A stretch of 11,479 nucleotides of DNA, taken from assembly GCA_002221725.1 (NCBI GenBank), contig NJFT01000429.1, positions 1-11,479 of the forward strand. Direction: 5' to 3'. The translations under genes were made by a program, and so were the position numbers. Under the pieces are notes generated by a model. It ran no database searches. It was not told the origin of the DNA and was given only the letters and a program-made list of their open reading frames with translations. Positions 1 through 8,513 of the stretch are shown here, piece by piece (within the stretch, counting starts at the first letter, position 1; every line of letters begins with the position of its first letter). Source of the stretch: Scedosporium boydii (Eukaryota > Ascomycota > Sordariomycetes > Microascales > Microascaceae).

Positions 1-671
1 AGAAAAACGACACTCTCCTCCAGCTATCCCGGACGTCACGGGAAAACGAAAAGAAGGCGAGAGAGCGTCCTTTTGAGGGAGAAGGCAAGGCAGCAAAGTG
101 ACAACACGAACTTGAGGAAAAGCAACAACATAATCTTGACATGGGCTAATAATGCATGATGTACACAAGTAGGGCGGCGGAAAGTGACATATGAGTGAAT
201 TGCCCCCCGGTCCTCGCCCCCTGTCCCACTTCGATATTCTTTCCAAGTCATCCGGGACATCCATTCAGCACACCCCTTTCCCCCTTTACTCCAGGGCACC
301 AACCAGGAACCGATGTAGAGGAATGCATGGGATTCGTCTTATATTGTCCAATGGGAGGCTCGAGTCATTCGCTGGTTAGGAACAATGTATGACTTTGGAG
401 GCTGAGTCTAAATCCTGTTGACAAGCACAGAGAAGTTGGCGAGACTCTTGAGTGAGAGAACTCGACCTGTCCCACTTCATATGAAGGCACCCACCGCGAC
501 TCCGCTTCAAGCTTTTCACGACACTCTGTTGTAGGAAGGAGACGTAAGCCATCCTGCAAGGTGAAGCAAAAGTTCAGCTTGGCGATCTGGGGCTCGTCCT
601 GAACTGTCATTTCAGGAAAAACCGTCGAACCCACTCCTGCAGACGTGCAGTGGGTGGTCAAACGGACTGTA
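1..671. other. Intergenic DNA, no gene recognised
   Basis: Short open frames exist on both strands but none has recognisable protein content, a convincing start context or consistent fungal codon use. The stretch is not strongly AT-biased. It contains no exact copy of the heptamer that marks the DNA to its right. It may hold the end of a gene lying to the left, but no terminal exon can be identified. Confidence 0.5.
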
Positions 672-698
672 GTACTTCGTACACTGCGAAGTACTTCG
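672..698. repeat. Inverted heptamer pair (hairpin plus 12-bp palindrome)
   Basis: GTACTTCG (672-679) and CGAAGTAC (687-694) are perfect inverted repeats separated by 7 nt. The right arm overlaps a further copy, so that 687-698 reads CGAAGTACTTCG, a perfect 12-bp palindrome. This is three copies of the region's heptamer in alternating orientation. Confidence 0.85.
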
Positions 699-1240
699 TG
701 CGGCGGAACATTGGGCCGCTAGCATTTTTAAAGTCAGGTCGTACAAGTACATGATGTGCTTTGTACCTCAGAAGAGGGTTTGCCCAAATACTTGATGTGG
801 GGGCGCTAGGGGAACATCAATAGTAGTGCAAATTCGGAAAGCTCGGGAGTGAAGGCGATTTCGAGCTTAATTAAACTTCTGCTCTTATCTCCCTTGCCTC
901 AAGTAGTTTGCAAGAAGTACGAAGCAACTCTCCTTTCGGTGCCTAAGAAGAAGCAAAAGATCAAGACAATAAATAAGATAAAATGAAACGAAAACGACAA
1001 CGACAACGAAAATGAAACCGCAGCATAAGTTTCTCCAGTTTGAAGGCTCGCCAAAGTTGGGGATCCGGGCTTGGTAGGGCCTTCGCACCTCCCTGAACGA
1101 GCTGGAATTGCACTGATTCCGACTTCACTCTTCATTCCAATTTCTCCCTGACTGCTGTCGACCACAACACACCAATGAAGAGGTCGAAAAGGCGGTTTAG
1201 TAAGCGAGTCGCGGTGAACGCGGGCTCCGAATTGTTTCTC

Positions 1241-1271
1241 GTACGACAAAAGTCAGGTTCTTGTACGACAA
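1241..1271. repeat. Direct repeat GTACGACAA
   Basis: The 9-mer GTACGACAA occurs at 1241-1249 and 1263-1271, a spacing of 22 bp. It shares GTACGA with the heptamer family and may be a diverged relative; that link is inference. Confidence 0.5.
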
Positions 1272-2197
1272 GCTAACAAGAGCCAGCCAATTAAATTCGT
1301 CGGGCCGTGGGAATGCAACATCGTATCAGTGAATGCCACGGTACATCGTGGCCTTCTCCAGAAGTAGAGATACTTTGCGACAATGCCGCAGAAGTCTCGG
1401 GCCAGCACGCCCGGGTGCAGGCTCGGCCAATAACCATGCGCCGGGTGTTACCAGGTGAAAGGGGGTGATATCGCAACCGAGTCGGAGGGTGTGAGACAGG
1501 ATGGCAGCATGATTGGTCGCGATGGTGAAAAACTGCTAGCCCTGTCGATAGTGAAGAGTGACAGTCGAAGGAGCGACATATTGATTCTGGACTGAAAAAG
1601 GCAAAGGCTCTACGAAGTGCATTTCCCAGAATAGCCCAAGCCAGTTGTATGTCACCGCCAAACGGTTTCAGAGGCCAAATTAATTCTACCCCACAAGCTG
1701 CAATGCCCCGTTTTTGAGCGTCCTTTTGTAACCGGGTCACGATCGAAAATTTGCGCTTCATTGTCCCTCATCAGCATGTACCTCGGCCTTTAAGGACAAA
1801 GCACGAAGGATTCATCGGCGCCGTCCCTTTCAGGAAAGAGGACATGCTGGGCAACGGCGCAGCTCGATTCTCCCGGCTGTGTTAGGTAAGGGATATACGA
1901 TCAATGAAGTGCCAAGGCGACGATTAATCTTGGGATTGTGCCGGGGCCCCGGGGAAGAATGATCAGTATAATAACACGAGAAAGGCCGTTTTTCAACGGC
2001 GGATTCTGGCACAGAGAGAGCCTCTAAACAGCAGCGTTTGCGGGCGATCTGCATGCATCGATATATTGGCAGGGGCTGAAGTACGAAGTCGCTGAAAGAA
2101 AGGGGATATGTCTCAATCTGAGACCTTTCCCCCCTTCTCTTGGGCTCGGAGAATGAGCGACAGATAGTTTCGTTTGAAGCCTAGTTGTCCTTTAAAT

Positions 2198-2249
2198 GAG
2201 TAAGTTTAAGTCATGATCCAAATCGGAGTAAAGTTAAAGGCATGATCCA
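2198..2249. repeat. Imperfect direct duplication, ~24-nt unit
   Basis: The segment 2198-2220 (beginning GAGTAA, ending CATGATCCA) recurs with a few changes at 2226-2249, five bases after the first unit ends. This looks like a local tandem duplication with a 28-bp period. No gene overlaps it. Confidence 0.65.
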
Positions 2250-2529
2250 TGGTCCTATCTTTTCAATACGACCCCTCTAGTGCCATTACTTTGTAGGGTT
2301 GGAGCCGTGAAATTCCCCTGGCTCCCTTGTTGCATTGTTTCTCATGGCGCTAGGCCGGTCGACACTACTAGTTGGTGTGGTGTTGTCTAAGAATAGCACT
2401 GAAAGTGACGGTCTGTTCCAAATTGGTCCGGTTTAAGGGTATTTCCTCGGGCGCTGCCAGGAACACCACCACCCAAACACGCAGGGCTAGTTTAGCGCTC
2501 GCTTTGTTCCAGACTTTCCCGTTGGGATT

Positions 2530-2673
2530 TACGAAGTACGAAGTCCGAGTACGATAGCGAAGTACTATTCCTCTTTCTGCTTCGTAGAAAGTAGTTTACA
2601 TGTACCTACAGTAGATCTCCCTCGGATATGACATTGATTGCAACTACGCAGTACTTCGTACGTTACTTCGTAG
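2530..2673. repeat. Heptamer cluster
   Basis: Within 144 bp there are four exact heptamers, two as CGAAGTA (2532, 2558) and two as TACTTCG (2652, 2664), plus partial copies. The left pair and the right pair face each other. The left edge reads TACGAAGTACGAAGTC, a tandem of the 7-nt unit. Confidence 0.8.
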
Positions 2674-2881
2674 ATTTTAATACTACCTTCGCATTGAATT
2701 CAACGGCGCTCAGACTGGGGGCCGCTCTCCACGTGTTAGTCCGACCTGTGAGATCAGCACCATCTGCATTAGCAGGCTCCAATGTCATGACATTTCGCTC
2801 ACAACCAGGGGCGAGCAGTATGAGGTAATACATGGTGGAACTGATGCATTTGGCTCAAATCCATGATGCAATTCAACCTTT

Positions 2882-2920
2882 GCCAGGCAGGGTCTGGTCC
2901 AGGGATTAAGCCTGCCTGGC
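2882..2920. repeat. 10-bp perfect inverted repeat
   Basis: GCCAGGCAGG at 2882-2891 and CCTGCCTGGC at 2911-2920 are exact reverse complements separated by 19 nt. The arms are GC-rich, so a stem is plausible in DNA or RNA. No poly-T tract or gene end lies beside it. Confidence 0.7.
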
Positions 2921-2975
2921 TGTTAGAATCCCTCCAAAACCGTGAACAACTCCATCCACCATCTGTTCTGAGAGC

Positions 2976-3030
2976 TACTTCGTACTTCGGACTTCGTTCA
3001 GGCCACAACTCGGCTACAAGTACTTCGTAC
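2976..3030. repeat. Tandem heptamers TACTTCG x3 plus one copy
   Basis: Bases 2976-2996 read TACTTCG, TACTTCG, GACTTCG: three head-to-tail units with one substitution in the third. Another copy, in the form TACTTCGTAC, lies at 3021-3030. This is the clearest tandem array in the window. Confidence 0.85.
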
Positions 3031-3719
3031 ACCCCATGCACGCTTCCCACGGTCATTCCCGCACCTGTAATGCAATCTGGTACACCTAAGTTTACGAAGT
3101 ACACTGTATTTCCCGAGGCGCAGGGGGCACAGCACAATGCACATCCAGTGAGGTCTAGAACCCCACGCTATTTTGCTCAAGAATGCCTCGCACTAGCCAG
3201 GCTAATGTAACAGCGAACTTTTCATTCACAGTCAATCAGAATCACGGATTAGCGAATGCTCCCCTGTAGGATGTAAGAAAAAGCGAAGCGAGCGGAAAGG
3301 AACTAAAGTTTTGGTCTGAACCAAAGACTCGACATTCGATAGTGCCATGTGCCACATCTGCTTAACGCTGATAAAAAGTGTCGTTTCAGACAGAGGCGAA
3401 GACATGTCAAACGCTAGAAAAAAAAATATTGAGCACAAGAGGTTGATGTCGGTGGCCACATCAGTGTTAATATCAATTGATCTATCGATCTTGCACCCCA
3501 ACCCCCAGTCAATCACGTTTATGCCCTCAGAAGTTGTCTTTTGATCTCCTCCACATAAACTTATTTACAAGGAGAAACCTGGTGAGTGGGAACCCAGGGA
3601 TTCGTTCCAAATCCGTCCCAAGTTGAAAAGGAGTTTGCTTCGTCCGAAAGAAGCATTGTTTTTCAGCCTTGTTCAAGGATCATCATCCAGGCGGTATCCG
3701 ACTTGCCTGGCAAAGCATG

Positions 3720-3834
3720 GAGTACGAAGTATGAAGTACCTCTCAGTTGTACAAGTACCACGGTATTTGCAGATCTCTTCCTCCTTCGTTGAGGAAGGAG
3801 AGGCATCGCAAGGATACGAAGTACGAGGTACGAA
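3720..3834. repeat. Heptamer arrays in the CGAAGTA orientation
   Basis: Bases 3720-3740 hold TACGAAG followed by the variant TATGAAG and then TACC. Bases 3815-3835 hold TACGAAG, TACGAGG, TACGAAA: three head-to-tail units with substitutions. The single-base differences between adjacent units suggest an ageing microsatellite-like array. Confidence 0.8.
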
Positions 3835-3960
3835 ATTGTTCATTCGGTCTGCATCGAAGGATGCGCCAAGCTTACAATAGGTCCTACCATTCCTCACAAG
3901 TAGGCGGTACAGATGTACGTACACAGTACTTTCGTAAAGTTTACATTCGCATCAATGATG

Positions 3961-4543
3961 ATTATTCAGGTGTTTTATTGTGACTGCTCAAATTGTTCCG
4001 TTCTTGCATGTGGAACACAGATTTGGTCTCACCCTGCCACTGCTTGACCCTTCTGAGAGACACCGCCACGCCCCTTTCCGGACAGGAACTCAAATCAGCA
4101 CGATCAGTTGGTCCAGGTCTGGAATCTGCATTGATTTCGGCCAGTGAGTCGCCCGCCCCGAAAAAACCTCCCGCCAATATCCATGCTCCAGCCTCGACCA
4201 CGCCCGCCCCCTGGAAACTTTCTTACCCACATTTTCCCGTGCAACGCTTCCCCATTATTACGATGTTCCTTCTTGGCAGGAGCGCAGCCTAATGAGAGCT
4301 ACTTCCTTTCACTTTCCCGCCTTTCCTTACCTTCACATCCAACATTCCTAGCGACGACGACTTTTTCTCTTGGCACCTCGCTCGCTATTAACTTTACCTC
4401 GACTCGTGTCCCGCGCGAGGACTCGAGGCAGCACGCTTCTCGCCCTGCTCCTTTTTTGGACATTTTTCCACCTCCAACGTGTCCTGATTTTGTAGCCGAT
4501 CTCGTCCCTCGTTGAGTTGAGCGCCAAACCGAAGATCGCCAAG
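3961..4543 (+). promoter_or_regulatory. Probable upstream region and leader of the transporter gene
   Basis: The sequence turns C-rich and then pyrimidine-rich (about 4250-4510) just before the transporter start, as is typical of fungal promoters and leaders. A CCAAT pentamer lies at 4174-4178 beside C-rich blocks. There is no clear TATA box. Small upstream ATGs (for example 4263) open only short frames. The transcription start cannot be placed from sequence. Confidence 0.45.
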
Positions 4544-6153
4544 ATGTCGAATGAACTCCCCGTTACTGAGAAGCCGGGGGCGCCCGGTTTCTCTCTTCAT
4601 CCTGGATTTTACATTCTGTACGAACCTCCGTCTTGGACCCTTTTCGTGCGGTCCGGCCTTAGCCGGGCCCAGCGAACTATCCGCGTTGCGGACGGGACGC
4701 GCCTTGGAGACACATGAAAAACTGTCGCTGACGGCGCCACCTTTTGTAGAAACTGGATGTTCTTTTCAAATATGACTATTCTGTTTAACAAGTGGCTGAT
4801 TGATACGGCGGGATTCAGTATGTTAATTTTTTGCTCGCCCCGTCAAAATAAGTCCTCGACTAACGCGCGGCTCCTTAGGATATCGTATGTAGTGTGAAAC
4901 CTCACGAAGCAAGCTCAGTCCGCTCAGTTTTCTCCGCCAAGGGGAAAAAAACGGCGATGCCCAAGCTTGCGGCCGGCGATTGCAACCCAGGTCGCTCTAG
5001 ACTTCACTCGCTAACCTTGAATCTCTTACTAGCCGTCCTGCTAACATGTTGGCACCTGATCTTCGCGACAATCGCGACCCAAATCCTCTCGCGGACCACC
5101 TCCCTCGTCGACGGCCGCAAGAAAGTCAAAATGACCGGCCGCGTCTACCTCCGCGCCGTCGTCCCCATCGGCGTCCTCTACTCGGGTTCCCTCGTATGCA
5201 GCAACCTCGTGTACCTGTACCTCAACGTGGCCTTCATCCAGATGCTCAAGGCGTCGGGTCCCGTCGCCGTGCTCCTCGTCAGCTGGCTCTGGGGAGTCGC
5301 GCACCCCAGCTTCGAGAACGTCGTGAACATTGTCGGTATTGCTGTTGGTGTGGCCCTCGCTAGCGCGGGCGAGATTGAGTTTTCGTGGATCGGGTTCATG
5401 TTCCAGTTCGCCGCTGTTATCTTCGAGGCTATGCGGCTCGTCATGATCCAGATTCTTCTGTCGGGAGATGATATGAAGATGGATCCGCTCGTCAGTCTTT
5501 ACTACTACGCTCCTGTTTGCGCCGTCATGAACCTCATCGTCGGTCTTTTCACGGAGTTCCCGTCGTTCCAGGTGGCAGACCTTGTGCAGACGGGCCCCTT
5601 CATGCTTATCCTTAATGCGGGTGTTGCGTTTATGCTCAACGTCGCTAGCGTCTTCTTGGTAAGTGTGGATGGACATTATACTTTATATCGGGTGTTGTAT
5701 TTCATTCCCAGGTAGGAGTCGCGATACTAACGATCTGCGTAGATCGGCAAGACCTCCTCGCTCGTCCTCACCCTCGCCGGCATCTTCAAAGCCATCCTCC
5801 TCGTCATCACCTCCGTCATCATCTGGAACACCACCATCACTTTCCTCCAATTCTTCGGTTACTCCATCGCCCTCTTCGGCCTCGTGTACTACTCCCTCGG
5901 CTGGACGCAGATCAAGAACCTCTCGGCCGCCACCTCCACCTGGGTCTCCGGCGCCTACGCCAGCGGCTTCAGCGACACCCGCGGCACCCCGCGCGTCAAG
6001 CGTTACGTGACCATCGGCCTCGCCCTTTTCATCGGCTTCATGCTCCTCGTCGGGCTCACGAGGGGGTCATCCGGCTCGACTACGCCTATGCGGTCGCCCG
6101 ACTCGGAGGGTTGGGGGTTCAGTTGGATGTCTAACCTTGGGTGGGGTCAGTGA
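4544..6153 (+). CDS. TPT/DUF250 (SLC35-like) membrane transporter, four exons
   Basis: A predicted 392-residue polytopic transporter of the triose-phosphate/nucleotide-sugar translocator family, which moves phosphorylated or nucleotide sugars across organelle membranes, usually Golgi or ER in fungi. The substrate cannot be assigned. Exons: 4544-4617, 4750-4817, 5033-5658, 5743-6153. The introns are GT-AG with branch sites GCTGAC (4727), GCTAAC (5010) and ACTAAC (5726), and every junction keeps frame. The hydrophilic N-terminus (1-20) is followed by about ten hydrophobic segments starting near 22, 48, 88, 120, 143, 166, 200, 236, 262 and 286. Family marks include FNKW (37-40), LTCWHLIFATIATQIL (51-66), KMTGR (80-84), FIQMLKA (115-121), MDPLVSLYYYAPVC (197-210) and the Lys-Thr pair of the 'KT' subgroup (259-260). 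An extra hydrophobic stretch (344-362) lies near the C-terminus. ATG 4544 is the first start in frame with the conserved SLHPGFYI segment. The length is normal for fungal members. Confidence 0.95.
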
Positions 6154-6313
6154 TTTTCTGCACTCTCCGAGCCGACGCACCTCGCCACTTGGACGAAGCG
6201 GGTGAATACGTTGCTTTTTTTCACGGCCTCTGGACTTCCACATTTCTTTTCCACCACAGATAATAGTTTTTATTTTTTATTTCCGGACCCCCTCCTAGGA
6301 ATGCGGCTCTACC

Positions 6314-6357
6314 CCTCTCCGTCGTTACCCAACCTTATCCGGGTAACGTTGGGGAGG
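6314..6357 (+). repeat. 17-bp imperfect hairpin downstream of the transporter
   Basis: Bases 6314-6330 and 6341-6357 pair over 17 positions with one mismatch (6322/6349) and two G-U pairs (as RNA), around a 10-nt loop (6331-6340). The inner seven pairs, GTTACCC with GGGTAAC, are perfect. It starts 161 bases after the transporter stop codon, so it could fold in the 3' untranslated RNA. It could equally be a short palindromic element remnant. Confidence 0.7.
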
Positions 6358-6736
6358 TCGAAACGACATGGTGGGAGTCTGTCTGAGTGGTTGGAATAAT
6401 TGTTTATATTTTGGCCAGGGGAGTTTTGGGCGTACGACGTTGATGGAATTTTTTTTTTAAACATTTTCTGGAAAACTCTGGATTCTAAGGGGACGGATAA
6501 ACTAATGGGCATGTTCATAAACGCGATTCCTATCTTGAAGATCCGAAAAGCTACGAAAAAAGGGGCACGTTGATTCCCCCACGATTTTGCATGGATAATT
6601 TAGACGGGGATCTTTGTCACTTTTAGAAAAGAATCTTGAATGAGATAGATGGCAACAAGCACATGGATGATTTTGAAAAAATTTAATCAAAAAGATAAAA
6701 AAGAGTAAATAAAAATAAAATAAACGACTCAGCGAG

Positions 6737-6741
6737 AAAAA
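6737..6741 (-). terminator. RNA polymerase III terminator of the tRNA-Gly gene
   Basis: Five A residues on the plus strand make a T5 run on the minus strand, 11 nt past the tRNA 3' end. This is the standard Pol III stop signal. Confidence 0.85.
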
Positions 6742-6752
6742 GGAAGATTAGA

Positions 6753-6835
6753 TGCACTAGCCCGGAATCGAACCGGGGGCTAGTCGAAGCTGCGATTGAT
6801 GGCAACGACCAATTTTACCACTAAACCACTAGTGC
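6753..6835 (-). tRNA. tRNA-Gly (anticodon GCC) with a 12-nt intron
   Basis: Read on the minus strand, the acceptor arms GCACTAG and CTAGTGC pair perfectly over seven bases and are followed by discriminator A. The D arm contains the A box TGGTTTAGTGG and the T arm the consensus B box GGTTCGATTCC (plus 6764-6774). The anticodon stem GGTCG/CGACT closes a loop with GCC at plus 6801-6803, one base before a 12-nt intron (plus 6788-6799) at the canonical position after base 37. Removing the intron leaves 71 nt, the usual size for eukaryotic tRNA-Gly(GCC), whose D-arm sequence this matches. Maturation needs the tRNA splicing endonuclease and ligase. Confidence 0.97.
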
Positions 6836-7340
6836 TTCTGATTGATGTTGTTTCAGCGTGTCGTTGTCACACTAAGCGGGTTCCAGCTCGCTTCTCTGCA
6901 TCTCGACGTGACGAAGGGGGATTCCGGGTATTGTTTTGCTCTTCTCGTTCCAATACTGTCACACCGAGAGGAGAATATCCCAACCACGGTCCAAAGGTTC
7001 TAGCTTGACACTAGAAGATGCGACCACGTCAATCTCGGGGTCTAACCGAAGTCCGTGCTGATCATATCATCAGCTTAATCTCACTCGAGATAGCGAGCAA
7101 GGAGCAATAGACACAAAGTAAGTGATGTAAGAAGACGAGAAGAACAAGTTTCCAAGTTCGGTGTAATAGAAGCCAGACTCGGACGCGTACAGAGAACAGA
7201 GCTCCGCTTCATCCCATCACCTTACAATTCCTCCTCTGCGTTTTACACTTCTGAGAGCGCTCCCATACCCGCTACAGCCCATCCACACCATCCAGACATG
7301 TCATCATGTTTGCGTCAACCCTTTTCAACCTCTGCACCCG

Positions 7341-7348
7341 TGACGTCA
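7341..7348. promoter_or_regulatory. Perfect CRE/ATF palindrome TGACGTCA
   Basis: TGACGTCA is the consensus full site for CREB/ATF-type bZIP factors, which fungi possess. It lies 467 bases upstream of the start at 7815, within promoter distance. An 8-mer can occur by chance, so its function is inference. Confidence 0.35.
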
Positions 7349-7441
7349 TCCATCTCTAACCCCCTCCTTCCCCAAAGAACAGAGGTCATGTCTACTATGA
7401 TGACGGCAATCTGACTTGAAGCTACCCCCGAGTTGGGGATT

Positions 7442-7452
7442 TGGCCAATTGG
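7442..7452. promoter_or_regulatory. Candidate CCAAT box (both orientations)
   Basis: CCAAT at 7445-7449 overlaps ATTGG at 7448-7452 within the palindrome CCAATTGG. The CCAAT-binding HAP/NF-Y complex is conserved in ascomycetes. The site is about 365 bases before the start codon at 7815. Confidence 0.3.
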
Positions 7453-7814
7453 CGAGTCTGGGGAAATGGGGAAATGGGGTTTTCGTAGGGTACGGAAAGC
7501 TTCTAGGGTCTTTTGCATCGATATGAGATGTGTGGGAAGGAGAGGGACGGGGTACCTCTGGGTAGCTTCGTAGCATCATGAAGTCAGAGTGGCACACTTC
7601 GTTGGTATGGGAGAGGAGGAGAGACATTGATCTCAGTAATCAGGCTCAAAGGGAAAGGAGCCAGTCATCGTATTCTTTTTATTCTATACAATACTATTTA
7701 TTCATCACATTGAAAACGATTTGGCCGATTAGGCTCTCCCACATTCGAATCATCATCCTCGTCATCCTCCTACATCTACACTCCAACTCGATATCGCAAA
7801 CTTATTATTCGACG

Positions 7815-8513
7815 ATGTCTCTCACAAAAGTACATCCACTTCGCACCCTCACAAGGGCCCGGATCTCCTCAAGAACCCCTCTCACACACTTCCGGCGCAG
7901 ATACACTGCTAAGGACAGCAACATTGGCGGCGCAAGTTCAGGCCCTACTAATAAGGACCCTCAGAAAACCTCCCCCTTGTAAGCTTCTTTTCCCTCCTTT
8001 CCCCTTTCATATAGTAAAATACCTGGACCGCCGAAAGATATCCGTTTACGTCGAACGGCTTCATTTCTATCAAAAAAAGGCCTAAGAAAGAATAGCGCAA
8101 AACTAACAAAAAAGGCTCCCGATAACCCTCGCCGTAACAATCCCCGCCCTTGCCTGGTTCTTCTGGGGCACTTCCCGTACGACGCCTACTACCGCCAAGA
8201 AAGCCCTCGCGGGCGAAAAGCCATCGAATTCCGTCAATAGGCAGAAGGGTGGGCCGTTTAATGAGGAGCCTAGCGGGAGCGTCCCTATTGTGCAGACGAC
8301 AGGGAAGGAGGAGAAGCCGGCTTCTACGGAGGCGGTGGCCTCGGATGAGGTGAGGTTGGAGTCCGAGGTATGTTCCGTATTGGGAGGCCAGTAGAGGGAG
8401 TGTGGAGGCGATAGGAGACGGTCGCTGACGAAGTGGATGTGTAGAAAAAGGAAAGGGAGAATAGGGTGACGGGAACGAAGACGTCCGCTTCGGGGGTTGA
8501 AGATGGGATTTGA
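7815..8513 (+). CDS. Unrecognised mitochondrial-type single-pass membrane protein, three exons
   Basis: A predicted 161-residue protein; I do not recognise the family. Exons: 7815-7978, 8115-8367, 8445-8513. Intron 1 runs from GTAAGC to AAG, with branch ACTAAC at 8102-8107; intron 2 runs from GTATGT to TAG, with branch GCTGAC at 8424-8429. Both keep frame and lead to TGA at 8511-8513. Residues 1-32 contain seven arginines, many Ser/Thr and no acidic residue, the typical composition of a mitochondrial presequence. Residues 56-73 (LPITLAVTIPALAWFFWG) form one hydrophobic helix just after the first splice junction. The rest is hydrophilic and Lys/Glu/Ser-rich, ending in a charged tail (KKEREN near 140-145). 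This suggests a protein anchored in the inner membrane with a soluble C-terminal domain; the location is inference. Leaving intron 2 unspliced would end the protein after nine altered residues. Confidence 0.72.

Larger units (their letters stand above)
672..3960. repeat. Gene-poor region with dispersed TACTTCG/CGAAGTA heptamer
   Basis: The heptamer TACTTCG or its complement CGAAGTA occurs exactly at 673, 687, 692, 2532, 2558, 2652, 2664, 2976, 2983, 3021, 3095, 3725 and 3817 (13 copies). Near copies lie at 914-924, 1611-1620, 2078-2089 and 3733-3739. Uniform base composition predicts about 0.5 copies in 4 kb, and I find none from 3960 to 11479. Many copies sit in the longer form GTACTTCGTAC or its complement, and some run in tandem. 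Both orientations occur. No transposon protein, long terminal repeat or target-site duplication is visible. Open frames crossing these sites tend to contain Lys-Tyr-Glu-Val because of the repeat, so they should not be read as genes. Confidence 0.8.
6154..6752. other. Transporter 3' region and AT-rich spacer
   Basis: No gene is supported here. The first 250 bases probably include the transporter 3' untranslated region. Bases 6440-6460 hold a long T run, and 6660-6725 is A-rich low-complexity DNA leading to the tRNA terminator. A strong hairpin within this stretch is listed separately. Confidence 0.6.
6836..7814. other. Intergenic region upstream of the mitochondrial-type gene
   Basis: No gene is supported. 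Short open frames on both strands lack recognisable content. The right half probably contains the promoter and leader of the gene starting at 7815: a CRE palindrome, a CCAAT box and G-runs lie at 7341-7479, and a CT/CATC-rich leader runs from about 7735 to the start codon. Confidence 0.55.

Noticed and set aside
1335..1352. 6-bp stem GCCACG/CGTGGC with a 6-nt loop
   Set aside because: It is too short to separate from chance in 11 kb and has no context.
1291..1761. 156-codon open frame on the minus strand
   Set aside because: It is the longest frame in the left region, but it shows no recognisable domain, no splice-consistent extension and irregular codon use. It fits chance in moderately GC-rich DNA.
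2863..3210. Overlapping ~115-codon frames on both strands
   Set aside because: They cross several heptamer copies, which keep frames open and give repeated Lys-Tyr-Glu-Val. Nothing resembles a protein family.
4894..5032. In-frame ATG upstream of transporter exon 3
   Set aside because: The extension lacks the conserved first membrane segment. Splicing exons 4544-4617 and 4750-4817 onto 5033 gives the full family sequence, and 4818-5032 has proper intron signals.
5041..5676. 211-codon minus-strand frame opposite the transporter
   Set aside because: A composition shadow of the strongly biased transporter exon; its charged, His/Asp-rich translation is typical of such shadows.
7396..7413. ATGATGA and CTGA boxes suggesting a C/D snoRNA
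   Set aside because: No terminal stem or second box pair at proper spacing was found, so the short boxes are likely chance.
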